DNA of 64,000 nucleotides from Psychrobacillus mangrovi (GTDB taxonomy: Bacteria > Bacillota > Bacilli > Bacillales_A > Planococcaceae): contig NZ_JBAWSY010000002.1 of assembly GCF_037104765.1 (NCBI RefSeq), positions 124,001 through 188,000 of the forward strand. The letters are read 5' to 3'. Both the position numbers and the translations under genes were made by a program. Below the pieces are notes generated by a model. The model did no database searches and was not told the DNA's origin. It saw only the letters and a program-made list of their open reading frames with translations. The stretch's first letter is position 1. The number at the start of each line of letters is the position of its first letter. Below, one piece after another: positions 8,645-16,568 of this stretch.

Positions 8645-9655
8645 TTATTTATTCTGAACTAAAGCCAATTCTTGCGCTACCGTAATAATCCAATCTTCTT
8701 GACCACCAACTGCTTCTAGTTCTGCTAATCTAGTCAAAATATCCCTAGCATCTACTCCGTATTCTTTTCCAGCACGTTCTGCAAATAATAAGAACGATGA
8801 GTACACGCCGGTATAACCAAGTGTTAAACTGAGTCTGTCAATCTGAACTGGTCGTGGCATCATGGGTTTCATAATGTTTTCTGCTGCATCCATTGTTTTA
8901 TATAAATCCATATTATGTGAAATGTCTAGCTTGTTCATGACTGCTATCAATTGTTCCAGTGATGCATTTCCTGCTCCAGCCCCCATACCAGCGAGGCTCC
9001 CATCTATTCGAGTTGCACCTTCTTCTATTGCTACAATTGAGTTCGCAACGCCGAGAGAGAGATTATTATGTGCATGGAAACCTATCGATACACCTAAGTT
9101 CTCTTTAAATAATGAAACCCTTCGGCGCACACCATCCATTGTCAATGCCCCCGCTGAGTCTACAACGTAAATGGTTTGTGCTCCGTAAGCTTCCATCTTT
9201 TTTGCTTCTTCAAGAAGATTTTCAGGCGTAGTTCTGTGAGCCATCATTAGAAACCCAACTGTATCCATATTCAATGATCTAGCAGCCTTTATGTGTTGTT
9301 CCGATACATCTGCCTCTGTACAGTGTGTTGCAACCCTAACGACTGAAGCACCTAAATCATGTACATTTTTCAATTGATCGATAGTTCCAATTCCAGGGAC
9401 TAGGAGAACTCCAATTTTCGCATTTTTAGCAGTTGAAACAGCTGTAGAGATCATGTCTGATTCTGTTACCTTAGAAAACCCATACTGAATTGAGCTTCCA
9501 CCAAGACCATCACCATGTGTGACTTCAATAATGTCTGCACCGGCATCATCGATTATTTCTGTTAGCAGGGCAATCTGCTCTTTACTGTATTGATGAGAAA
9601 TAGCATGCATTCCATCACGTAGGGTTACATCATTGATTGTAATTTTTTCACTCAT
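8645..9655 (-). CDS. mhpE: 4-hydroxy-2-oxovalerate aldolase
   Basis: A 336-residue DmpG/MhpE-family aldolase that splits 4-hydroxy-2-oxovalerate into pyruvate and acetaldehyde. The HMGL-like TIM barrel begins with INDVTLRDGMHAISH (catalytic Arg and metal Asp in TLRDG). The metal-binding FHAHNNLSLGVANS lies near residue 195, followed by DGSLAGMGAGAGN. The C-terminal region (PRPVQIDRLSLTLGYTGVYSS) matches the domain that docks the partner dehydrogenase in DmpFG. Its ATG overlaps the stop of the dehydrogenase gene by 4 nt, in keeping with a channelled complex that keeps acetaldehyde from escaping. It is the last gene of the long minus-strand operon. Confidence 0.92.
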   Translation of the reverse strand: MSEKITINDVTLRDGMHAISHQYSKEQIALLTEIIDDAGADIIEVTHGDGLGGSSIQYGFSKVTESDMISTAVSTAKNAKIGVLLVPGIGTIDQLKNVHDLGASVVRVATHCTEADVSEQHIKAARSLNMDTVGFLMMAHRTTPENLLEEAKKMEAYGAQTIYVVDSAGALTMDGVRRRVSLFKENLGVSIGFHAHNNLSLGVANSIVAIEEGATRIDGSLAGMGAGAGNASLEQLIAVMNKLDISHNMDLYKTMDAAENIMKPMMPRPVQIDRLSLTLGYTGVYSSFLLFAERAGKEYGVDARDILTRLAELEAVGGQEDWIITVAQELALVQNK

Positions 9656-10551
9656 CGAACATTCTCCTTTTTCTCCAGTGACATAGCCATTAGTTCCCCT
9701 GTTTTTACAGCCGCAGAGGTGATTATATCGAGGTTACCAGCGTATTTGGGCAGGAAATCTCCAAGACCCTCAACTTCAACAAACACCTTTACAATTCCGT
9801 CTTTAATTTCTGGAGCTGAAATTAGTCGATAACCTGGGACATACCCCTGAACGACTTCTACTACCTTTAATATAGAAGCGATAATTTCACTTTCTTCATA
9901 CTCATGACCATCCTCGATTTTGGCGAAAATTGAATTTCTCATTAGAAGTGGCGGATTCGCTGGATTTAATATAATAATAGCCTTTGCTTTCTTAGCTCCT
10001 CCGACTTTCTCCAAGGCGAGTGCTGTTGTTTTCGTGAACTCATCAATATTCTGTCTAGTCCCTGGTCCCGCTCCCTTACTAGCTACGGTAGACACGATTT
10101 CACCATATTCAACAGGGACGATATTTGAAATCGCTTTCATTATTGGCACAGTAGCTTGGCCTCCACATGTAACCATGTTTACATTATCATGTTGTCCTAT
10201 TAAATCAGCATTTGAGCTAACAGAGGGAACATAATAAGGACCAATTGCAGCAGGCGTTAAATCAATTACTTTCTTTTCTAACCCTTTTAAGATTTCAGCG
10301 TGTTTATAATGAGCCTTTGCTGAAGTTGCATCAAAAAGGATGTCCGCAATACTTGGATTTTTTTCAAAACCTTTTATTCCATTATCAAATGTTTTTAATC
10401 CATTTTCCCTAGCTAAGGCTAACCCCTCAGACTCCGAATCTACCCCAATCATTACTACTGGTTGAAGTGTTTCACTTCTAAGCAATTTATACATTAAATC
10501 CGTTCCTATATTTCCAGAACCTATGATAGCTACATTTGTTTTAGTCTTCAC
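9652..10551 (-). CDS. mhpF: acetaldehyde dehydrogenase (acetylating)
   Basis: A 299-residue DmpF/MhpF-type enzyme that converts acetaldehyde, CoA and NAD+ to acetyl-CoA. The Rossmann motif VAIIGSGNIGTDLMYKLLRS is at the N-terminus and the catalytic cysteine sits in NMVTCGGQATVPI near residue 127. It is coupled to mhpE by a 4-nt overlap and forms its channelling partner. The upstream gene is 143 nt away, with a dispersed repeat in the gap, so the pair may have a separate promoter or have been added to the operon later. Confidence 0.92.
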   Translation of the reverse strand: MKTKTNVAIIGSGNIGTDLMYKLLRSETLQPVVMIGVDSESEGLALARENGLKTFDNGIKGFEKNPSIADILFDATSAKAHYKHAEILKGLEKKVIDLTPAAIGPYYVPSVSSNADLIGQHDNVNMVTCGGQATVPIMKAISNIVPVEYGEIVSTVASKGAGPGTRQNIDEFTKTTALALEKVGGAKKAKAIIILNPANPPLLMRNSIFAKIEDGHEYEESEIIASILKVVEVVQGYVPGYRLISAPEIKDGIVKVFVEVEGLGDFLPKYAGNLDIITSAAVKTGELMAMSLEKKENVR

Positions 10552-10600
10552 TTTTCATTTTCATCCTCTCGTAGCAATATGGTTGCCTTTTTAAAACAAT

Positions 10601-10669
10601 CCCAAAAACGGGTATCCGGTTCAACTTGCTCCAGAACCGGTACCCTGTTTGTTGCATATATAGTTGTGT
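10601..10669. repeat. dispersed hairpin repeat, copy 1
   Basis: About 69 nt that match 19251-19319 closely: a GGGTATCCGGTTC arm, a short spacer, a GAACCGGTACCC arm, then the shared tail TTGCATATATAGTTGTGT. The two copies differ at scattered positions but keep the stem. Copy 1 lies between the FAH-family gene and mhpF. Confidence 0.7.
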
Positions 10670-10694
10670 TGGTGACTGTGGTAACTTAAAAACC

Positions 10695-11576
10695 TCAAAC
10701 AAAACTATTTCTCAATTGCCCTAATCCTTCAATCTCTATGATAACTTCGTCGCCTGCTGACATGTATGCTCGAACTTCTTCAGGCAATCCCATTAAAACC
10801 CCTTCCGGTGTGCCTGTTAAAATAATATCTCCGGGAGAGAGTGTTATATAGTTCGAAATATAGCTTATAATTTCATCACAATGAAAAATCATATCTGCTG
10901 TATTGGATTCCTGTTGTATGTTTCCGTTATAGTATGTTTTTATGGATAGCTTATTAGGATTTGGGATTTCGTCAGCAGTAACTAAATAAGGACCTATAGG
11001 GCAAAACTTATCTAATGCTTTTCCTAATAGCCATTGGCTAGACTGGAATTGCAAATCTCTAGCGGAAAGATCATTGGCATTGCAATATCCAAAGACATAG
11101 TTCAAAGCTTCTTCTTTGGATATATTTTTCGCCTCTTTTCCTATAACAATTGCTAGTTCGGCTTCGAAATCGTATTCTGAAGCTAAGGGTGGCAATGAAA
11201 TAATTTCGTTTGATGCGGCGATACTGTTAGTGAATTTGTTAAATAATATAGGGTTAGTAGGTATCGCAAGATTCGATTCAATTGCATGCTTTCTATAGTT
11301 AAGACCGACGCAAATGATTTTATTTGGATTTGTTAACGTAGGCGCTATTTTAATAGACTTTTCACTTATATAAAGCGTCTCTAATGCACTCTTTTCTACT
11401 AATACATATAATAATCGAATGTTTTCCATTTTTTCGGGATCTGAAATAACCTCTTCCATTGTTAAACTAAGAGGATTATTAAACAAGAAAGAGGCTTTTT
11501 CTATATCAATTACACCTTTTTCTGTTATTATTCCTAGTTTAATAGCTTGTTCCTCTTCAAAATTGACTAATTTCAT
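10695..11576 (-). CDS. fumarylacetoacetate hydrolase family protein
   Basis: A 293-residue FAH-superfamily enzyme. Members hydrolyse C-C bonds of diketo acids, hydrate 2-keto-4-pentenoate, or isomerise/decarboxylate. The core shows ICVGLNYRKHAIE (about residue 88), the metal-binding acidic cluster in YDFEAELAIVIG, NANDLSARDLQF and the C-terminal LSPGDIILTGTPEGV. The N-terminal 80 residues are the extra domain seen in HpcE-like and UGL hydrolases. Next to MhpF and MhpE it could make the 4-hydroxy-2-oxo acid for the aldolase (an MhpD-like hydration), or open a 2,4-diketo sugar acid. GGAGGG supports the ATG. It is downstream of the UxaA-type genes. Confidence 0.88.
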   Translation of the reverse strand: MKLVNFEEEQAIKLGIITEKGVIDIEKASFLFNNPLSLTMEEVISDPEKMENIRLLYVLVEKSALETLYISEKSIKIAPTLTNPNKIICVGLNYRKHAIESNLAIPTNPILFNKFTNSIAASNEIISLPPLASEYDFEAELAIVIGKEAKNISKEEALNYVFGYCNANDLSARDLQFQSSQWLLGKALDKFCPIGPYLVTADEIPNPNKLSIKTYYNGNIQQESNTADMIFHCDEIISYISNYITLSPGDIILTGTPEGVLMGLPEEVRAYMSAGDEVIIEIEGLGQLRNSFV

Positions 11577-11671
11577 GATGAATTACCCTCCAATGTACTG
11601 TTTTTATCCAAAAAAGTTCATTCAAATTGATGGCATATCTAATACCAAATTCAATTTGAATGAACACCATT

Positions 11672-12829
11672 TTAAATACTTTGCGCTAAGCGCCAGATGG
11701 CAAATTCTTGATTGCGATGATTTTCAGCTTTTGTCTTTTCACCGTTTGCAACATCGAAAACTAGGTTGTAAATTTCCTCACCGACGTCTTGTAGAGAATT
11801 TTTACCTTCGACAATGGTTCCCGCATTAACATCAATATGTTCAGACATAATCTCATAAAGTTTCGGATTCGTTCCTACTTTAATGACAGGGACAATAGGT
11901 GATCCTGTTGGAGATCCTTTTCCAGTTGAAAATAATACTATTTGGGCACCCCCTGCAGCTAGTCCAGCCACAGATTCCACGTCATAACCTGGTGTATCCA
12001 TAAATACAAATCCTTTGGTAGCTGGTTTTTCTGCGTATTTTAGTACTTGTTGTAAAACGGAATTTCCACCTTTTTTAATACACCCTAATGATTTTTCTTC
12101 AAGTGTTGTTAAACCACCAACCATATTACCAGGAGTGGGATTTGCAGAACGAATATCTTCACCTGTATCTAAAATACGTTGTTCATAATTCTTCACTATT
12201 GTTAAAAATTGTTTAGCCACATCATTGTTTGTCGCTCTTCTTGCTAGAATATGTTCAGCACCAATTGCTTCCGTTGTTTCGGCTAAAATACTTGTTGCTC
12301 CAGCTTCTACTATTAAATCTGAGCATACTCCGATTGCTGGATTCGCGGTAATTCCTGACCAAGCATCCGATCCTCCGCATTCTAATCCTATAGTTAGTTC
12401 AGTAATTGGAATGTCTACTCTAACATCTAATAGACTTTCCTCATAAGCTTCTTTTAACCACTGGCTACCTTCAGAAAAGATTTTATCTAAGGTGGTCCCA
12501 CTATTTAGTACAAGCGATTTAACTTTGCAATGCTCCTCGTTTAATTCGGAAGCTATTTGGTTAGCAAAATCATTTTCACCCATTCCTAATACAAGTGCTG
12601 CATTTACATTAGGGTGACCAACAGTCCCTTTGATAGTACGTATAGTTTGCATTGCATCTTCGGGGAATTGAGATGTTCCTCCCTGCTGTACTACCGGCAC
12701 AACACCCGGGACTAAATCTGCCAAACGATTTGTAATACCAGCAAGTTCCCCTACTGTATTAATAACAATGACATGATTACGAACACCATAGGTTCCATTT
12801 TTTCTGGGATATCCTTTAATAGTCTTCAT
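11672..12829 (-). CDS. UxaA-family lyase large subunit A (C-terminal motifs intact, N-terminal Cys motifs lost)
   Basis: A 385-residue relative of the catalytic part of altronate/galactarate dehydratase (UxaA/GarD) and SuyB-type lyases. It keeps GLECGGSDAWSGITANPAIG (about 150-170), GNMVGGLTTLEEKSLG and FVFMDTPGYD (about residue 275). In the N-terminal third, the family's Cys motifs (typically HGSGC and GLGCETNQ) are replaced by QQGGT and GMGENDFA. The next-but-one upstream gene shows the mirror image, so the two probably act as one heteromer. The ATG lies inside the 3' end of the SAF-domain gene (14-nt overlap), indicating translational coupling. It should dehydrate a sugar acid or similar 3-hydroxy acid; the substrate is not visible. 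Confidence 0.85.
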   Translation of the reverse strand: MKTIKGYPRKNGTYGVRNHVIVINTVGELAGITNRLADLVPGVVPVVQQGGTSQFPEDAMQTIRTIKGTVGHPNVNAALVLGMGENDFANQIASELNEEHCKVKSLVLNSGTTLDKIFSEGSQWLKEAYEESLLDVRVDIPITELTIGLECGGSDAWSGITANPAIGVCSDLIVEAGATSILAETTEAIGAEHILARRATNNDVAKQFLTIVKNYEQRILDTGEDIRSANPTPGNMVGGLTTLEEKSLGCIKKGGNSVLQQVLKYAEKPATKGFVFMDTPGYDVESVAGLAAGGAQIVLFSTGKGSPTGSPIVPVIKVGTNPKLYEIMSEHIDVNAGTIVEGKNSLQDVGEEIYNLVFDVANGEKTKAENHRNQEFAIWRLAQSI

Positions 12830-13151
12830 TTACTCCCACCCCTTCTAACTGGAAATCATTTACGGATACAAGTCTTTCGCTTTCATTGAGCCCCCGTACA
12901 TTGTGTACATGTACATGTTGCCCTAAGTTAATATCTTCCGTTGCAATGCCCATGCATTCACCGTATTTTAAAATTTTGTCGCCGGCATTAATCTTTTTAA
13001 CACAAACTTTATGCCCATATGGTATTTTGTTAACGACTTTTAGATTTAAGCCGATTTCTTTAATATAAACTTCTTCATTCATCTCAAAGCTATTTAATGC
13101 TACTACCACATTATCTTCAGCATGAAGTTGAATTGCGTTATTTAGTTTCAA
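12816..13151 (-). CDS. UxaA-family small subunit (SAF domain)
   Basis: A 111-residue SAF-domain protein equal to the N-terminal domain of altronate/galactarate dehydratase (QLHAEDNVVVAL at the start, then IPYGHKVCVKKINAGDKILK and the histidine-rich LGQHVHVHNVRG). In full-length UxaA the domain is fused; here it is a separate subunit, as in SuyA. A longer frame exists, but AAGGGAGGG is spaced 6 nt before the TTG at 13149-13151, and that start gives the usual family N-terminus, so TTG is preferred. It sits between two large-subunit-like genes and overlaps the downstream one. Confidence 0.83.
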   Translation of the reverse strand: MKLNNAIQLHAEDNVVVALNSFEMNEEVYIKEIGLNLKVVNKIPYGHKVCVKKINAGDKILKYGECMGIATEDINLGQHVHVHNVRGLNESERLVSVNDFQLEGVGVNEDY

Positions 13152-13164
13152 GCCAAACCCTCCC

Positions 13165-14283
13165 TTAAAATGTAGTTCCAATATGAGAAATGGCGAATTC
13201 CTCTAGTTTAAAGTCTTCTAACTTCGTTAATTGTCCTGATGAAATATCAATTACTTTTTGAAGAATATCAGAAGAAGTAACATGTTCGTCAATCACTAGG
13301 TCAATCATTTCTACTGATTGATTCTCTTTATTCATCACACCAATTGTCATACAAGGTACTACAATGGTCCCTGTAAAAATTGCTCGATTTGTTAAGAATA
13401 CGATTAAATTACAGCCACTCGCTACCAAATTTGATGCCGCTTCGATAACGTTATTAGGCATAATAGACAAATGAAGTCCACTAGCATTAGGAATTTCAGC
13501 ATAGTTTAATATGGATGCTACATCAATTCCTTCTGCCAACTTTAATTCTTCCAAACCTAATTGGAAATCGGCATCACTATATTGTAAATACTCAGACTCA
13601 TTTGGATTCATCTTATCCCATGTTTGACGTGTATTTTTACTACTAATAGAAAGCATTTGTGCTTTGACTTGCTCATTTGCAGCACGGGATGTTGCTCTAT
13701 CCAATACTTTTTCCATCTTGTCTGTCATTCCTAAAATTACAGTAGCACGTGATTCTACCATTTCTTTTATAAATGTAGAAACAGACGGCGAAGCACTTTG
13801 ATATTCGTTCTTATCTAAATCGATAGGTAGGATTCCTATTGTCAATTTTTCAATTCCCTGTTCTGTTCTTTCTATCTCATGAATTTCTTCAGACCACTTT
13901 TTTACAATTTCAGATCCCGCTTGTAAAGTATTGGTACCACCCGCCATTTGTTGTATACTAAATCCTACTTTTGGTTTAGATTCTACTGTTTCATCAAGTA
14001 AAATGGATACCTGATTCGTCTCACATCCTAGACCTACTAGCAAAGACGCATAGATATTTGGATTCGCAACTACACCTTTTAACGTGTTTTTTGTTAAAAG
14101 AAAGTCATCGCCTAGTTGCGCACAACCATTTGCATGAACGACTGGGATACCCTGTGGGACTGTTTTGGCAATATCTCTTGTTACCACACTTGAGCAAACA
14201 ACTGTAGAGACAACTCCTATATAATTTCTGATGCCTACCGAACTATCCGATCTTGCAAAACCCTTAAACGTTAGGTTAGACAT
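13165..14283 (-). CDS. UxaA-family lyase large subunit B (N-terminal Cys motifs intact, C-terminal motifs lost)
   Basis: A 372-residue UxaA-like paralog. The N-terminal third is canonical: GFARSDSSVGIRNYIGVVST, HANGCAQLGDD and LLVGLGCETNQ, then QQMAGGTNT. The second half is degenerate. The family's CGGSDG segment and MDTPGYD motif are missing (SIMPNN stands at the latter position), although GCNLIVFLTNRAIFTGTIVV still aligns. It is the complement of subunit A and probably forms one active site with it. Its ATG overlaps the permease stop by one base (TAATG), with GGAGG upstream. Confidence 0.8.
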   Translation of the reverse strand: MSNLTFKGFARSDSSVGIRNYIGVVSTVVCSSVVTRDIAKTVPQGIPVVHANGCAQLGDDFLLTKNTLKGVVANPNIYASLLVGLGCETNQVSILLDETVESKPKVGFSIQQMAGGTNTLQAGSEIVKKWSEEIHEIERTEQGIEKLTIGILPIDLDKNEYQSASPSVSTFIKEMVESRATVILGMTDKMEKVLDRATSRAANEQVKAQMLSISSKNTRQTWDKMNPNESEYLQYSDADFQLGLEELKLAEGIDVASILNYAEIPNASGLHLSIMPNNVIEAASNLVASGCNLIVFLTNRAIFTGTIVVPCMTIGVMNKENQSVEMIDLVIDEHVTSSDILQKVIDISSGQLTKLEDFKLEEFAISHIGTTF

Positions 14284-15431
14284 TATGATACCTCCTTCTC
14301 CAACTTATTTGGTATGAATGCTTCAGATTTTACTTTTAAAGATTTACGTAATTCATCATCTTCTAAAGTTCCATCAATTCCACGTCTTCGTTGATATTTA
14401 TCAGCAAGAATAACCGCTATCGGAACGAGGACTGCTGTACTGATTGTTGCTACGGAAATTTGAGCAGTCGCCACTGCAGCAATATCAATATATACCTGTG
14501 CTTCTGCAGCTGACATTAAGCCCGTTCCAGCAGCCACAGTTGCTGCAGCTGCAATAGCTGCGGGTGTAGCAACAGCATTACCGGCTGTAGATGCTTCTGC
14601 CAATGGTGCAATGTAACTTTTTTCTCTAAATATTTTAAATGCAACCACCATGAATCCACCGGAAATAATTACCGTCATAATTGCCAATAAAACACCTGCA
14701 CCAACCACTTCTGAATTTAAGAAGTTCTTTAAGTTCATATTGGCACCTAATGCAAAAGCAAAGAACGGAATAACTACATTTTCTGCACTAGATAAAAATG
14801 TTCGCATTTTTGGATCCAGATTCCCTAAGAGCATACCTATCGCGATTGGTAGAAGGACTGCAACAAAAGCAATAACAGGGAACTGCGCACCCATCATTCC
14901 TAAAGCCATCAAAGTAAAGAATGGTCCGTCATTAAGAGAAAGAACTGCTGTTGCCCCTACATCTGAACGATTTCCATATTGACCAGTTAAAGCAGCAAAC
15001 ATTCCCCCATTGCCATTAGTCATAGCTGCAATAATAGCCATTGTAGATAACCCTAAAAAACCTGATACAGGATCTGATAATAACCCCCAAAGAACACCTA
15101 CTGTTATACCCGCAATGTATTTAGAAGAAGTTAATATAACTCCCTTTTTTAAAGCGATTCCACCTACTTTTAGATTCATTTGACTTCCAGCACAGAACAA
15201 GAATAATGCGCAAAGTGTATTTGCACCGTCTTTAAATAAGGCTTGCGTAAATCCGCCTATTCTCAAGAATTCATAATTCCCATCTGCTGTAGGAGATACT
15301 CCTAAAGATTTCAAGAAATCCATAATAAAAGGTAAGTGTAGTTGGTCTATTGTGTTAATTAATGCTCCTAAAAAAAGCGGAACAATCATTAATCCACCAG
15401 GAATACGGTCAATTGTATCTTTTATTTTCAT
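14283..15431 (-). CDS. 2-keto-3-deoxygluconate permease (KdgT family)
   Basis: A 382-residue integral membrane protein with about ten hydrophobic segments, ending in a charged cytoplasmic tail. The opening IKDTIDRIPGGLMIVPLFLG and the internal ALTGQYGNRSDVGATAVLSL, NDGPFF and EASTAGNAVATPAAIA are hallmarks of the KdgT family, which imports 2-keto-3-deoxygluconate and related sugar acids by proton symport. Placement between the TIM-barrel gene and the UxaA-type genes says the operon takes up a keto or deoxy sugar acid. The ATG follows GGAGATTATTAT. The exact substrate is unproven. Confidence 0.88.
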   Translation of the reverse strand: MKIKDTIDRIPGGLMIVPLFLGALINTIDQLHLPFIMDFLKSLGVSPTADGNYEFLRIGGFTQALFKDGANTLCALFLFCAGSQMNLKVGGIALKKGVILTSSKYIAGITVGVLWGLLSDPVSGFLGLSTMAIIAAMTNGNGGMFAALTGQYGNRSDVGATAVLSLNDGPFFTLMALGMMGAQFPVIAFVAVLLPIAIGMLLGNLDPKMRTFLSSAENVVIPFFAFALGANMNLKNFLNSEVVGAGVLLAIMTVIISGGFMVVAFKIFREKSYIAPLAEASTAGNAVATPAAIAAAATVAAGTGLMSAAEAQVYIDIAAVATAQISVATISTAVLVPIAVILADKYQRRRGIDGTLEDDELRKSLKVKSEAFIPNKLEKEVS

Positions 15432-15500
15432 ATAATAATCTCCTTTTAATTAGTTTTTTATATTAAGGAATGTGATTTAATTATCAAAACTTCACAACTA

Positions 15501-16448
15501 TCATTTGTTAACGCTTTCATAAATATCTGCAATGCCCAATCCTTCAGCCCCTAATTCAGAAGTGATAGCATCTGGGTAGTAACGATTGATCATTTCCATA
15601 CCGATGGATGCACGTCTCACACGCTCTCTAACTAAGGAAATATTAGTAGACTCCCATTGCTTCCCTGAAGGATATACGTCCGGATGATTTTTTAATCCGA
15701 ATTTAATATATACTGGTGACAGCACACGAATGATTTCAGGAATTTCATAGTATCGTAAGAACCCACCGAAATTATCTGGTACTTCTATATATATATCTAT
15801 TGGTAAATTGGTAGCTTGACGAATAGCAGCTAATTTAGAGAGTGTCATACTAGACGGAACATTATAAGTATCTGCTCCGATTTCTTCCATTAACTTAACG
15901 GATACTGGATTGCATGCACCCATTTGTACTGAAACTTTTACCACAAAGTCTTTAGGTAATAGACCTTCCTCCTTCATATGTTTTGTCATCAATAACAATC
16001 CTTCATCTGCAACTAATGCCCCCTTTAATCCTAACTTTGCACCTCGAATCAAATCTTCCATCGCATATGTTAATTGATCGACTCCCTCATGACGTAACGC
16101 TTGTGATTTACCTGCTGATGTTAAAGGACCTGCACTAATATCCCAAGTTCCTCTTGGTCCCACAAACAAGCTAAGTTCCATACCACGCTCAGCGGTCAAC
16201 CGACACATTTCCTTGATCTCATCATCCGTCTGTAGCATAATTCCACTTCCTTGTGATACACGATGAATTGTTAAACCATATTCATCTACAGCTTTTAAAA
16301 GTTCTTTTAATGCTACAGGACCTTCGACGCTAGGGATCTCCACGCGGTATTGCGCCCCATCAGGAAATCTTTTCGTTGATGTCGGTAAGTCCTTTAACTC
16401 TGAAGTTGGATAACCAAGTTTCTCTAGTAGTTTTTGTGATTCATTCAT
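15501..16448 (-). CDS. TIM-barrel-like protein, possibly U32-peptidase-related; function unknown
   Basis: A 315-residue soluble protein whose alternating beta/alpha pattern suggests a TIM barrel (IYIEVPDNFGGFLRYY, VSVQMGACNPVSVKLM, YNVPSSMTLSKLAAIR). The layout, including a cysteine in MGACNP and strand motifs like YIKFGLK, resembles proteins labelled U32 peptidase-like, but no diagnostic protease motif is seen and that name would mislead. GGGGTG is spaced 8 nt from the ATG at 16448, favoured over a GTG at 16457. Its fixed place between the dehydrogenase and the permease suggests an enzyme of the same pathway, perhaps an aldolase or isomerase. This is inference. Confidence 0.55.
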   Translation of the reverse strand: MNESQKLLEKLGYPTSELKDLPTSTKRFPDGAQYRVEIPSVEGPVALKELLKAVDEYGLTIHRVSQGSGIMLQTDDEIKEMCRLTAERGMELSLFVGPRGTWDISAGPLTSAGKSQALRHEGVDQLTYAMEDLIRGAKLGLKGALVADEGLLLMTKHMKEEGLLPKDFVVKVSVQMGACNPVSVKLMEEIGADTYNVPSSMTLSKLAAIRQATNLPIDIYIEVPDNFGGFLRYYEIPEIIRVLSPVYIKFGLKNHPDVYPSGKQWESTNISLVRERVRRASIGMEMINRYYPDAITSELGAEGLGIADIYESVNK

Positions 16449-16568
16449 AATAAACACCCCATCAATTATTTTAATTAAAAAAATATTCAGAAAATTTAAA
16501 ACGCTATTTATCTAAAACTTGAATTGTAATCTCCCTACTATGTAAAGAGATTACAATTCTAGCTGTTG

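Noticed and set aside
11672..13151. Naming the genes suyA/suyB (sulfolactate lyase)
   Set aside because: The SAF plus large-subunit layout fits, but a third gene with complementary motifs and the KdgT permease point to a sugar acid. No sulfur gene is nearby.
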